DNA of 64,000 nt from Marivibrio sp040218065 (GTDB taxonomy: Bacteria > Pseudomonadota > Alphaproteobacteria > UBA8366 > Aestuariispiraceae), in contig NZ_JAVJQE010000008.1 of NCBI RefSeq assembly GCF_040218065.1, forward strand, positions 434,001 to 498,000. The letters run 5' to 3'. Positions 8,965 through 17,069 of this stretch are shown here, in pieces. The notes under the pieces are model-generated. The model did no database searches. It was given only the letters and a program-made list of their open reading frames with translations, and was not told the DNA's origin. The first letter of the stretch is position 1, and the number at the start of each line of letters is the position of its first letter. Made by a program: the position numbers and the translations under genes.

Positions 8965-9309
8965 CTAGCGCCGCCCCGCTCTCCGCGCCGCCTTGATCGC
9001 CTGCCCGGCCCAGTCGGCGAAGAGCTCCGGATCTTCCAGCGCCGCGTCGGGACAGAGCGAATAGGACATCACCACCGGCCGGCCGCGCTTGCCGTCATAG
9101 GTGAAGGGCGGCAGGCCTTCGGCCTCGAAGCGGGGGCGGGTCTCGGCGTCGGTCTTGAAGTAGAGCTGATCGAAGGCGACGAGGGCGACCATCACGCCGT
9201 CCTTGAAGACGCCCGCGCCGCCGAACATGGCGCGCGTCGTCACCGGACCCAGGCCGGCCTGATCGTAGAGATCGCGATAGAAGGCGAGCAGGTCGGGCGC
9301 GGACGCCAT
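8965..9309 (-). CDS. TfoX N-terminal domain family protein
   Basis: A 114-residue protein with TTRAMFGGAGVFKDGVM and LYFKTDAETRPRFEAEG, the signature of the TfoX N-terminal domain family. In gammaproteobacteria TfoX/Sxy promotes competence gene expression; the short stand-alone alphaproteobacterial versions are uncharacterised, so no competence role is claimed. It is 12 bp downstream of the bactofilin gene on the same strand and may be co-transcribed with it. Confidence 0.88.
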   Translation of the reverse strand: MASAPDLLAFYRDLYDQAGLGPVTTRAMFGGAGVFKDGVMVALVAFDQLYFKTDAETRPRFEAEGLPPFTYDGKRGRPVVMSYSLCPDAALEDPELFADWAGQAIKAARRAGRR

Positions 9310-9321
9310 GCGCCCGGCGCG

Positions 9322-9882
9322 TCAGGCGTCCGAGGCGCCGCGCGGCTCCGTCGCGGACGCGGCCAACGCCGGACGCGCCAACCCGCCGCCGTTCGCCGGC
9401 TTGGCGAGGGGGCGGGCGGGCGCACGCGGCGGCGGGTCCTTCGACACGTCGACCGGCGCGCTTTTCGAAAGCTTATCCGCCTTGGCGGCGCCGCGGCTGT
9501 AGCGGCCCTCGATCGTGGCGCCGGCGGCGACTTCGAGCACGTCGTGGGCGACGTCGCCGATGACCTTCGCCGTCGCCTCCAGGCGCACGCGCTTGGCGCG
9601 CACATCCCCTTCGATCCGGCCCTGAACGGTCAGTTCCTCAGCCTCGATCCGGCCGATGAGCTCGCCCGTCGAGCCGATGGTCAGCGCGCGGCAGCGCACG
9701 TCGCCTTCAAGCCGCCCGTCGAGACGCACGTCGCCGTCGCCTTCGATCCGGCCGACGACGGTGAGCCCCGCGGTTATCTCGGAGACCTTGCGCCGGGCGG
9801 CCGCGGTTTCGGGCGCAACGCTCGCTTTTTCAGGCGTCGGGCTCGGGGGCGCCGGGGTCTCGGATTTCTTGCTGCCGAACAT
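9322..9882 (-). CDS. bactofilin (polymer-forming cytoskeletal protein)
   Basis: A 186-residue protein. After a short Pro-rich N-terminal tail come repeating beta-helix strands: GLTVVGRIEGDGDVRLDGRL, then LTIGSTGELIG, LTVQGRIEGDVRA and VIGDVAHDVLEVAAGATIEG, which is the DUF583/bactofilin core. The C-terminus is Pro/Ala-rich and disordered. Bactofilins polymerise without nucleotide and act in cell shape, stalk formation or polar localisation. MFGSKK at 9882 is the usual family start and has GGAGGA upstream. The next gene downstream is the TfoX-like gene. Confidence 0.93.
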   Translation of the reverse strand: MFGSKKSETPAPPSPTPEKASVAPETAAARRKVSEITAGLTVVGRIEGDGDVRLDGRLEGDVRCRALTIGSTGELIGRIEAEELTVQGRIEGDVRAKRVRLEATAKVIGDVAHDVLEVAAGATIEGRYSRGAAKADKLSKSAPVDVSKDPPPRAPARPLAKPANGGGLARPALAASATEPRGASDA

Positions 9883-10031
9883 GCGCGCTGATCCTCCGCC
9901 GACGAATGGGGGCGCTCGTCGCCCTGTCACGCGGATGAATGGTACGTCAGCGATCAGGAGGCGGCAACGAAGACCATGTTACATTTTACGGATTTCCACG
10001 CAGAATACGCGCGTGGGTTGTCTTTCCCCGA

Positions 10032-11000
10032 TTATTCGGCCGCCTCGGCCTTTTGCGCCCCGCCCATCGCGAGAAAACGCTCCGCTTCCAGGGCGGCCAT
10101 GCAGCCCATGCCGGCCGCCGTCACCGCCTGGCGATAGACATGGTCCTTGACGTCGCCGGCGGCGTAGACGCCGGGGATCTCGGTGGCGGTGGAGTCCGGC
10201 GCTGTCAGGATGTAGCCGTTCTCGTCCATCTTGAGGGCGCCCTTGAACAGGCTCGTCGCCGGGTCGTGTCCGATGGCGATGAAGACGCCCTCGCAGCCGA
10301 TCTCCGACATCTCGCCGGAGTGCGTGTCCTTCAACCGAACGCCGGAGACGCCGGGCGGCTCGCCCTCGGCCAAGATCTCGTCGACGACCTTGTTCCAGAC
10401 CACCTCGACCTTCGGGTGCTCGAACAGCCGCTCCTGCAGGATCTTCTCGGCGCGCAGGCTGTCGCGGCGGTGAATGAGAGTGACTTTGGAGGCGTGATTC
10501 GTGAGATAGAGCGCCTCCTCGACGGCGGTGTTGCCGCCGCCGACCACCGCCACCTCTTTGCCGCGGAAGAAGAAGCCGTCGCAGGTGGCGCAGGCGGAGA
10601 CGCCGGCGCCCTGCAGGCGCTGTTCGCTCTCCAGCCCAAGCCAGCGGGCCTGTGCGCCGGTGGCTATGATGACGCTGTCGGCGGTGTAGACCTTGCCGCT
10701 GTCGCCCGTGCAGCGGAACGGCCGCGTCGAGAAGTCGACCGCGGTGATCAGGTCGTAGATCATATCGGTCCCGACCTTCTCCGCCTGCTTTTGCATCTGC
10801 TCCATCAGCCAGGGACCCTGGATCACGTCTTCGTAGCCGGGATAGTTCTCGACGTCCGTGGTGATCATCAGCTGGCCGCCCGGCTGCATGCCCGCGACGA
10901 GGCGCGGCGCGAGACTCGCCCGCGCGGCGTAGATGGCGGCGGTGTAGCCGGCCGGGCCGGCCCCGATGATGAGCACCTTGCTGTGGAGTTCGTCGGCCAT
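10032..11000 (-). CDS. trxB: thioredoxin-disulfide reductase
   Basis: A 322-residue flavoprotein that passes electrons from NADPH to thioredoxin. Visible are the FAD-binding GAGPAGYTAAIYAARA, the redox centre CATC in SACATCDGFFF, the NADPH-binding GGGNTAVEEAL with HRRDSLRAE, and the C-terminal FAD motif GVYAAGDVKDHVYRQAVTAAG. Length is normal for low-molecular-weight TrxB. The ATG at 10998-11000 is the family start (MADELHSKVLIIG). Confidence 0.96.
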   Translation of the reverse strand: MADELHSKVLIIGAGPAGYTAAIYAARASLAPRLVAGMQPGGQLMITTDVENYPGYEDVIQGPWLMEQMQKQAEKVGTDMIYDLITAVDFSTRPFRCTGDSGKVYTADSVIIATGAQARWLGLESEQRLQGAGVSACATCDGFFFRGKEVAVVGGGNTAVEEALYLTNHASKVTLIHRRDSLRAEKILQERLFEHPKVEVVWNKVVDEILAEGEPPGVSGVRLKDTHSGEMSEIGCEGVFIAIGHDPATSLFKGALKMDENGYILTAPDSTATEIPGVYAAGDVKDHVYRQAVTAAGMGCMAALEAERFLAMGGAQKAEAAE

Positions 11001-11242
11001 GAAATCGGCTCTCCCGGGCGTCGCGACAGAGGTCTTTGGAGGGCGGCTGCGCGCGCCGGCGCGCGTCTCCTCACACCATACCCCGCACGCCGCCCGGCGC
11101 AAGTCCGAGAGCGCGCCGAAGACCGTTAACGCTCCGGTAAGGAGCGCTCGCTATAGTCGCACGCGAAAAAAGGTGATCCCATGCCGACCCGCCGCGTCGC
11201 ACCAGTCGCGCAGGGCCGTGGCGGGGAGTGGAAGGGCGCTGC

Positions 11243-12607
11243 ATGCCGCGCGATTTGAAAGTCGAGGATGTCGAGTTCCCCCGTCACAAGCCCGGGCGCG
11301 GCGAGCTCGCCGAGGCGTTGAAGCGCCATGCGCTGTTTCTGAAACAGCGCGCCGGCGGGGCGCGCGCCAGTCTTAAACTGGCCGATTTGTCCTACGCTGA
11401 TTTTTCCGGCCGCGACTTGAGCGGCGCCGACCTGACCGGCGCGCTGCTCAAGGGGACCCGGCTCGACGGCGCGATTTTGGACGACGCCCTGCTTTACGGG
11501 GCCGATCTCAGCGAAGCCTCGCTGGTCGGCGCGTCGCTGCGGCGGGCGGACATGCGCGGCGCGCGGCTTCACCGCGCCAACATGACCGACGCTATTCTGA
11601 GCGAAGCCGACATGCGCGCCGGCCGGCTGATCGTGCCCGACGGGCGCGGAGGCCTGACGGCGCACGGCGGCCATACCGGCGCGACCGAACTCGCCGACGC
11701 CGTGATGAAGAACGCCGAGCTGCGCGGGGCCAAGCTGACCGGCACCGAGATCCTGCGCACCGACATGACCGACGCGAAGATGCAGGACGCCCAATTGAAC
11801 CGCACCGACATGTCCGGCGCCATCCTGACCGGCGCGGTGCTGGAGGGGGCGGACTTGACGGACGCCAATCTCTCCGACGCCTCGATGCAGGGCGCCATCC
11901 TGAGCCGCGCGGTGTTGAGCGGCACCGTGCTGACCGGCGCCAACATGGTCTGCGCGGTGCTCGACTTCGTCGACCTCAGCGAGGTCGACATCTCCGACGC
12001 CGAGATCGCCCGCAAGCTCGACCAAATCGGCCGCGAGATCACCGAGATCCTGCGCGACCATCAGCGCTGGCTTGAGAGCTCCGGCCACAAGGGGAACCGC
12101 GCCGACCTCTCCAAGGTCGATCTGGAGGAGCAGGATCTGAGCCGCGTCAACCTCTCGGCCGCGCAGCTCGGCTATGTCAGCCTGGCGCGCGCCAAGCTGT
12201 CGGGCGCGCGGTTGATCATGGCGGACCTGACGGGGGCCGATCTGCGCGGGGCGGACCTGCACAGCGCCGACCTGCGCGGCGCGGTTCTGGTGCGCGCCAA
12301 CTTGACCGGCGCGGATTTGACCGGCGCGCGCCTGGATGCGGTGCATATGATCGGGGTGCGCGGCGATCGCTGGCGCACCGATCTGACCCGTGCGCGGCTG
12401 CGCAACGCCAAATTCGCCGGCGCGGATTTGAGCGCGGCGAAGTTGACCAACGCCGACCTGGCGGGCGCGGACTTCCGCGACGCCGTCCTGGTGGGCGCGC
12501 TGTTGGAGGAGGCGGTCACGACCCGCACAGACTTCAAGGGCGCCGATCTGAAGAACACCATCCTGGAAAGCGGCCTGCCCGTCGCCGCGGCGGGGGAGCG
12601 GGCGTAA
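11243..12607 (+). CDS. pentapeptide-repeat protein
   Basis: A 454-residue protein. Residues about 45-250 and 290-440 consist of A(D/N)LxG-type pentapeptides (for example ADLSYADFSGRDLSGADLTG), which fold as a right-handed quadrilateral beta-helix. The two blocks are separated by a predicted helical segment near residues 252-290 containing KLDQIGREITEILRDHQRW. Function is unknown; such proteins range from DNA mimics to scaffolds. An ATG at 11243 with GGAAGGG upstream is preferred over a GTG at 11228. The AT-rich islet begins immediately after the stop codon. Confidence 0.9.
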   Translation: MPRDLKVEDVEFPRHKPGRGELAEALKRHALFLKQRAGGARASLKLADLSYADFSGRDLSGADLTGALLKGTRLDGAILDDALLYGADLSEASLVGASLRRADMRGARLHRANMTDAILSEADMRAGRLIVPDGRGGLTAHGGHTGATELADAVMKNAELRGAKLTGTEILRTDMTDAKMQDAQLNRTDMSGAILTGAVLEGADLTDANLSDASMQGAILSRAVLSGTVLTGANMVCAVLDFVDLSEVDISDAEIARKLDQIGREITEILRDHQRWLESSGHKGNRADLSKVDLEEQDLSRVNLSAAQLGYVSLARAKLSGARLIMADLTGADLRGADLHSADLRGAVLVRANLTGADLTGARLDAVHMIGVRGDRWRTDLTRARLRNAKFAGADLSAAKLTNADLAGADFRDAVLVGALLEEAVTTRTDFKGADLKNTILESGLPVAAAGERA

Positions 12608-14280
12608 ACTAAGGGCTTTGTGTCGCAGGGTTGTGCAATGAGAGAAATTATCGAAAACCAATGCTAGATGATATACTATTTCGATCGCACCATAAGCTCT
12701 TCAAGTGATCGTTGTGGATATCTACCCCTACTATAAACCGCTTCGAAACTACTTACGGCAATGTCCACTCTTGGATTCTTTGGCGGTTGTGCGTGCATAT
12801 ATTCAATACCTTCACTTCAACCAACCTGTTCCAAGAGATATCGAATTCCCAAAGTTTCGAGAGAAAGAAGTTTGGACCAAAAAAGGATTCTTTCCCTGGG
12901 AACTGGAACTCCTTGCTAAAGAATTGATATTGCATGCACAACCTCGTGGCAAATACGATTTGCGGAAGTGGCATGATTTCGCAGCAGCAATTAATAGAAT
13001 AAAGAATCTCGAGGATAGTATATCAGGAGAAAGTATTAACCAAGACAATGTGCTACACGAACTTTCCCGTATCGCACACCGCCAGTTTCATTGGCAGCAT
13101 CCGCCTGATGCAGGAATGATCTCACGGTATTACCGAATTTTTGCGAGAGAAGGCCTAGCTGAATTAATCGAAAGAAAGATTGGTTTGGAGGTTAAGGATT
13201 TATACACTATTGGCTGTATGACTTGTGGCGGATTTCTCAAGAGTACGTATCTTGATTTGGTTCAGCCGCCTGCTATTCCGAATCTGTCAAGCGAATCGTT
13301 TAAGCGTTTCATTGAGCGGTTCGCAATCGACATCAGGACGCTCAGAAATGAAATTGAAAAATCGCAGAAGTACGATGAAAATTTTGCGTACGCCTTTAAT
13401 CCACTAAGAACCTATCCGATCATTCTCACTAATCGGAAAAGTCGTCCAAATTTGATTTGCCCATTACCCACACTTCTATTTAATCGCTTTACTTCGGGAA
13501 TTTACTATGAAATACATGATGAGAAAGGTTTCTCTGATGCGTTTGGTCAATCGTTTCAGTTGTACGTGGGCGAAGCTGCAAAAAGAATCGACGATCTATC
13601 GGGAAATTCCTTTCAAATTCTTGGAGAGAAACCCTACGAATCTGGTCAAAAGCATTCTATCGATTGGATTATATCAGACGATTCAGCCCATATATTTTTG
13701 GAGTGTAAAACAAAGCGGATGCGTTTGGGGTCAAAGCAATCCCTTGAGATGAAAGGCGTTCTTGAGGATGACATTTCCAAACTGGCCAGCTTTGTAGTTC
13801 AATCATACAGGACTCTTGACGACGCTCGTCATGGCCGATATCCGCATTGGTCGCCTGATGACAAGCCAATTTATCCAATAGTCGTAACGCTTGAGGATTG
13901 GTATCTTTTCGGTATCCAAGTCCGCCCGTATTTGGATACGTACATCCGCAAGGCCCTAGCTGATTCCGGCATTGAACAGAACCTCTTTGAACTTTTTCCT
14001 TACACGGTGATGTCAGTGCGAGATTTGGAGGTTTCGCTACAAGTCATGGGCCGATTGGATATCCAGACAATAATGCGAAAAAAATACTCGAAAGATCATG
14101 CGACATGGAACATTGTTCCTATGATTCAGCACGAATTTCCAAATGAATACCGTGAATGCATGGTCGATCTTTTTCCAGAAGATAGGGAAGAGATTTTCAA
14201 AGTATCTTCGGCAGCCTGGGTTTGATAGCGTAGTTCCCCTTCTGTACGAAATTCTGAGCATTAAACACGAAGCATTTTGT
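12608..14280. mobile_element. AT-rich acquired islet between the pentapeptide gene and folA
   Basis: From just after the pentapeptide stop to the folA stop codon the base composition drops sharply against the GC-rich flanks, with AT-rich codons throughout the single large gene. The borders coincide with the two flanking stop codons, so neither neighbour is disrupted. I see no transposase, integrase, terminal inverted repeats or clear target-site duplication. I therefore call it a horizontally acquired single-gene islet of unknown mobilisation mechanism, not an identified element type. Confidence 0.7.
12705..14225 (+). CDS. unknown protein with PD-(D/E)XK nuclease-like motif
   Basis: A 506-residue protein I do not recognise. 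Its codon use is AT-rich, unlike every neighbour. Residues about 278-400 look like a restriction-endonuclease fold: a helix AFGQSFQLYVGEAAK with E290, then SIDWIISDDSAHIFLECKTK giving D320, E333 and K335 in D-x12-ExK spacing, followed by a long helix. A CMTCGG motif lies near residue 171 with no matching second zinc pair. No helicase, methylase or second subunit is adjacent. It could be a solitary defence nuclease or an orphan of a larger system. The start is uncertain: GTG at 12705 or GTG at 12714. There is no strong ribosome-binding site. Confidence 0.7.
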   Translation: MIVVDIYPYYKPLRNYLRQCPLLDSLAVVRAYIQYLHFNQPVPRDIEFPKFREKEVWTKKGFFPWELELLAKELILHAQPRGKYDLRKWHDFAAAINRIKNLEDSISGESINQDNVLHELSRIAHRQFHWQHPPDAGMISRYYRIFAREGLAELIERKIGLEVKDLYTIGCMTCGGFLKSTYLDLVQPPAIPNLSSESFKRFIERFAIDIRTLRNEIEKSQKYDENFAYAFNPLRTYPIILTNRKSRPNLICPLPTLLFNRFTSGIYYEIHDEKGFSDAFGQSFQLYVGEAAKRIDDLSGNSFQILGEKPYESGQKHSIDWIISDDSAHIFLECKTKRMRLGSKQSLEMKGVLEDDISKLASFVVQSYRTLDDARHGRYPHWSPDDKPIYPIVVTLEDWYLFGIQVRPYLDTYIRKALADSGIEQNLFELFPYTVMSVRDLEVSLQVMGRLDIQTIMRKKYSKDHATWNIVPMIQHEFPNEYRECMVDLFPEDREEIFKVSSAAWV

Positions 14281-14808
14281 TTAGCAACGCACCAGCAGCA
14301 CGAAATCATGCCCCGGCGCGTCGTCCTCCGGGCCGACGGGCCGGCGCCAGGCCTCGCGCCATTGACGGCGATCCAGCTCGGGAAACCAGGTGTCCCCCTC
14401 GGGGGCGGCGTGCACCTCCGTCAGGTAGAGCCGATCGGTGAGCGGCAAGGTCAGGCGGAAGATTTCCGCGCCGCCGATGACGCTTACCTCCGGCTCCTCC
14501 AGACCCGACTCGCCCGCCAGCGCGTCGGCGCGGGCCAAGGCCGCGTCCAGGTCGGTGAAGACCTCGGCCCCCTGCGCGCGATAGCCGGCCTGGCGGGTTA
14601 CGACGATGTTCGGCCGACCCGGCAGGGGGCGCTTGGGCAGCGATTCCCATGTCTTGCGGCCCATGACGATCGGTTTTCCCAGCGTCACCGCCTTGAAGTG
14701 CTTGAGGTCCCCCGGCAACCGCCAAGGCAGATCGCCGTCGGCGCCGATCACCCGGTTGGCGGCGACGGCGACCACCTGGGCGATCGGGTGGGTGGGGGAG
14801 TACGTCAT
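14281..14808 (-). CDS. folA: dihydrofolate reductase
   Basis: A 175-residue enzyme reducing dihydrofolate to tetrahydrofolate with NADPH. Visible are VVAVAANRVIGADGDLPWRLPGDLKHFK, the VMGRKTWESLP motif, PLPGRPNIVVTRQ, and the C-terminal SVIGGAEIFRLTLPLTDRLYLTEV. It follows thyA on the same strand, a standard pairing because ThyA makes the dihydrofolate that FolA recycles. The start could be ATG 14808 or a GTG at 14823 that overlaps the thyA stop (GTGA). Its stop codon sits exactly at the border of the AT-rich islet. Confidence 0.96.
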   Translation of the reverse strand: MTYSPTHPIAQVVAVAANRVIGADGDLPWRLPGDLKHFKAVTLGKPIVMGRKTWESLPKRPLPGRPNIVVTRQAGYRAQGAEVFTDLDAALARADALAGESGLEEPEVSVIGGAEIFRLTLPLTDRLYLTEVHAAPEGDTWFPELDRRQWREAWRRPVGPEDDAPGHDFVLLVRC

Positions 14809-14819
14809 GGCCGCCCCGT

Positions 14820-15614
14820 TCACACCGCCACCGGCGCCTTGATGTGGGGGTGCGGATCGTAGCCCTCGAGCGCAAAGTCCTCGAAGCGAAAGGCGAACAG
14901 ATCCGTCACGTCCGGATTGAGGCGCATCGTCGGCAGCGCGCGCGGCTCGCGGGTCAGCTGCTCGGCCGCTTGATCGAGATGGTTCGAGTAGAGATGCGCG
15001 TCACCCAGCGTGTGGACGAAATCGCCGGGTTTCAAACCGCTCACCTGGGCGACCATCATGGTCAGCAGGGCGTAGGAGGCGATATTGAACGGGACCCCGA
15101 GAAAGATGTCGGCCGAACGTTGGTAAAGCTGGCAGCTGAGCCGCCCGTCCCCGACATAGAATTGAAACAGGCAATGGCACGGCGGCAGCGCCATCTTATC
15201 CACCTCGGCCGGGTTCCAGGCGGTGACCAGATGCCGGCGGCTGTTCGGATTGGTTTTGATCTGCTCCAGCACCTGGGCGATTTGATCGATCGCGCGTCCG
15301 TCGGGCGCAGGCCAACTGCGCCACTGATGGCCGTAGACGGGTCCGAGATCGCCGTTCTCGTCCGCCCATTCGTCCCAGATGCTGACGCCGTTGTCCTTGA
15401 GGTACTTGATGTTGGTGTCGCCCGCGAGGAACCAGAGCAGTTCATGGATGATCGAGCGCACATGCAGCTTCTTGGTGGTGAGCAACGGGAAGCCGTCGCT
15501 CAGATCGAAGCGCATCTGCCAGCCGAAGACGGAACGCACGCCCGTCCCGGTCCGGTCGCCCTTCTCCAGGCCGTGGGCCGTCACATGGGCCAGCAGGTCG
15601 TGATATTGCCGCAT
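14820..15614 (-). CDS. thyA: thymidylate synthase
   Basis: A 264-residue protein, the same length as E. coli ThyA, converting dUMP to dTMP with methylene-tetrahydrofolate. It opens MRQYHDLLAHVTAHGLEKGDRTGTG. Further motifs include the catalytic Cys region LPPCHCLFQFYV, the RSADIFLGVPFNIASYALL motif and the C-terminal PHPHIKAPVAV. It is the first gene of the thyA-folA pair and is divergent from the tmRNA gene, about 100 bp away. Confidence 0.97.
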   Translation of the reverse strand: MRQYHDLLAHVTAHGLEKGDRTGTGVRSVFGWQMRFDLSDGFPLLTTKKLHVRSIIHELLWFLAGDTNIKYLKDNGVSIWDEWADENGDLGPVYGHQWRSWPAPDGRAIDQIAQVLEQIKTNPNSRRHLVTAWNPAEVDKMALPPCHCLFQFYVGDGRLSCQLYQRSADIFLGVPFNIASYALLTMMVAQVSGLKPGDFVHTLGDAHLYSNHLDQAAEQLTREPRALPTMRLNPDVTDLFAFRFEDFALEGYDPHPHIKAPVAV

Positions 15615-15678
15615 GGCTCCTTCCTAGGGCGAGTCCGGGCCGGACGCAATGCGCCGGCGCGGTCCGCCGCCTTTTCCC

Positions 15679-15707
15679 TTCAAAAAGCCGGGCGGACGTC
15701 CTATATA
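15679..15707 (+). promoter_or_regulatory. candidate promoter for the tmRNA gene
   Basis: TTCAAA at 15679-15684 and TATATA at 15702-15707 are separated by 17 bases, a reasonable -35/-10 pair placed just before the acceptor half of ssrA. Transcription would begin near 15714. It is inferred from spacing and position only. Confidence 0.45.
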
Positions 15708-15715
15708 AGCGATGT

Positions 15716-16034
15716 CGGGCGACCGACTATGGCGCTAAACAGCGCCGCAGAATAAGCGCAGCGGACCCGGGGGCAGTACCCGGCGCCTCCACCACTTCAA
15801 GGCTGCCCGCCGCCGCCCTCGCCGGGCGCGGCCGGCGGCCTCTCTCAGGGGGCGAACCAGGATCGACGCGCGTGGTAAAAGCGGTGTTGGCGCTCGGTAT
15901 GGTACCCGCCGTTATCGGGCCATTCGCTTAGATGCGAACGACAACGATGAGATGGTCGCCGTCGCCGCGTAATGCGGTCAAGGTGACATTGACTCGAAAT
16001 CCCTAGCCGGTTCATCGCCGGGTAGGTGGGGCGC
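15716..16034 (+). ncRNA. ssrA: tmRNA, circularly permuted two-piece form
   Basis: The 3' (acceptor) half comes first. A T-arm with stem CCGGG (15767-15771) and CCCGG (15779-15783) is followed by CGCCTCC (15784-15790), discriminator A and CCA (15792-15794). The 5' strand of the same acceptor stem, GGGGGCG, lies downstream at 15848-15854. It pairs with CGCCTCC through seven pairs, the third being G-U, the alanine identity pair. The tag frame at 15934-15972 encodes ANDNDEMVAVAA and ends TAA. Two-piece tmRNA is typical of alphaproteobacteria; the 15795-15847 segment would be removed. It frees stalled ribosomes and tags the product for ClpXP. The outer ends are approximate. Confidence 0.93.
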
Positions 16035-16074
16035 GGGGAGAGGCCTAGCAACAGAACTCTCCCCATTTCTTTTT
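16035..16074 (+). terminator. rho-independent terminator of ssrA
   Basis: GGGGAGAG (16035-16042) and CTCTCCCC (16057-16064) form a perfect 8-bp stem with a 14-base loop, followed by ATTTCTTTTT. It lies directly after the coding half of the tmRNA and before sspB, so it should end ssrA transcription. Confidence 0.8.
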
Positions 16075-16221
16075 CCGCTAGCCCGCCGCTCTCGACGAAA
16101 CGCCCGGTTGCGTCGGCGCGCGGCATTTGCTTGGCTCTCGGTCGGCCTGGCATTTGCTCTGGAGAGTCCGGAGCAATGCGATTAGGCTGGCCTGCTGCTT
16201 AGGGACGAACTGACGCGCCGG

Positions 16222-16758
16222 ATGACGGATCGGATGGACGAAATGAGCGAGGACCTGCTCGGCTACAACGAAATGGTGGAGACCGCGATGCGCTCGGTCG
16301 TGCGCCAGGCGTTGGAGCGCGCGGCCAAAGGCGGGCTGCCGGGCAACCATCATTTCTACGTCACTTTCCGCACCGACCACCCGGACGTGATGATCCCCGA
16401 CCGGCTGCGCCAGCAGTATCCGGAGGAGATGACGATCGTCCTGCAGCACCAGTTCTGGGGCCTGGTGGCGGACGACGAAGGCTTCGACGTGGAGCTCAGC
16501 TTCAACAAGATCCACGAGCACCTGCGCATTCCCTACGACAGCCTGATCACCTTCGCCGACCCGTCGGTGAATTTCGGTCTGCAGTTCCACGTCGAGATGG
16601 ACGAGGCGCCGAGTCGCGCCTCGCCGCCCGCCGCCTCCGACGAAAAGGGCCCGAACGCGCCGGAGGCGGATGACGCCCCCGAGGAGGCCGCCGCGGACGA
16701 TCCCGACAAGGAAGACGGCGACAACGTCGTCACGCTGGACGCGTTCCGGAAGAAGTAG
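16222..16758 (+). CDS. sspB: SspB, ClpXP adaptor for ssrA-tagged proteins (alpha type)
   Basis: A 178-residue protein. The folded domain has YNEMVETAMRSVVRQALE, then GLPGNHHFYVTFRTDHP, the VMIPDRLRQQYPEEMTIVLQ motif and FWGLVADDEGFDVELSF. After an acidic linker comes a C-terminal ClpX-binding tail ending VVTLDAFRKK. SspB tethers ssrA-tagged substrates to ClpXP. Its gene lies immediately after ssrA, so tag maker and tag reader are neighbours. The start at 16222 is uncertain, because ATG codons at 16234 and 16243 are also in frame and no strong ribosome-binding site separates them. Confidence 0.93.
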   Translation: MTDRMDEMSEDLLGYNEMVETAMRSVVRQALERAAKGGLPGNHHFYVTFRTDHPDVMIPDRLRQQYPEEMTIVLQHQFWGLVADDEGFDVELSFNKIHEHLRIPYDSLITFADPSVNFGLQFHVEMDEAPSRASPPAASDEKGPNAPEADDAPEEAAADDPDKEDGDNVVTLDAFRKK

Positions 16759-17069
16759 GCGTTTTCGCCGGCGATCCGCCTGAAAAACGATTGCGCGCGT
16801 CCACCCTCACTCGTTCCGGGGGAGCCGGCGCCGCCGCTCCGGCGCCCGCGCAACGCGGCTCTAATGCTGCGACGGCGGACTGGGGAGGGACGTGTCAGAC
16901 GGCCGGGTGAAGCCGGGCCGTGGCGGGATCGTTCTCTGACATACCGGCGCTCTTATCATTCCCGGGCCTGATCTGGGGAGCTTGTCGAGCGCCCCCGATC
17001 TTGCGCTTCGCCGCGCTGTCGCCGATAACCTGAGGCGGATCCGAAAAAGCGCATCGAGGGAGGCAGACC
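16759..17069. other. intergenic region between sspB and the class I fumarase gene
   Basis: About 310 bp without a convincing gene. It holds a GC-rich self-complementary run near 16824-16848 that could act as a weak terminator for sspB, and a ribosome-binding site (GAGGGAGG) just before the fumarase ATG. No tRNA or conserved RNA was recognised. Confidence 0.5.

Noticed and set aside
12608..14280. Insertion sequence or prophage remnant
   Set aside because: No transposase, integrase, inverted ends or phage gene; only composition and position argue for acquisition.
15795..15847. Separate small RNA between the two tmRNA halves
   Set aside because: It is the intervening segment expected to be removed from a permuted tmRNA precursor.
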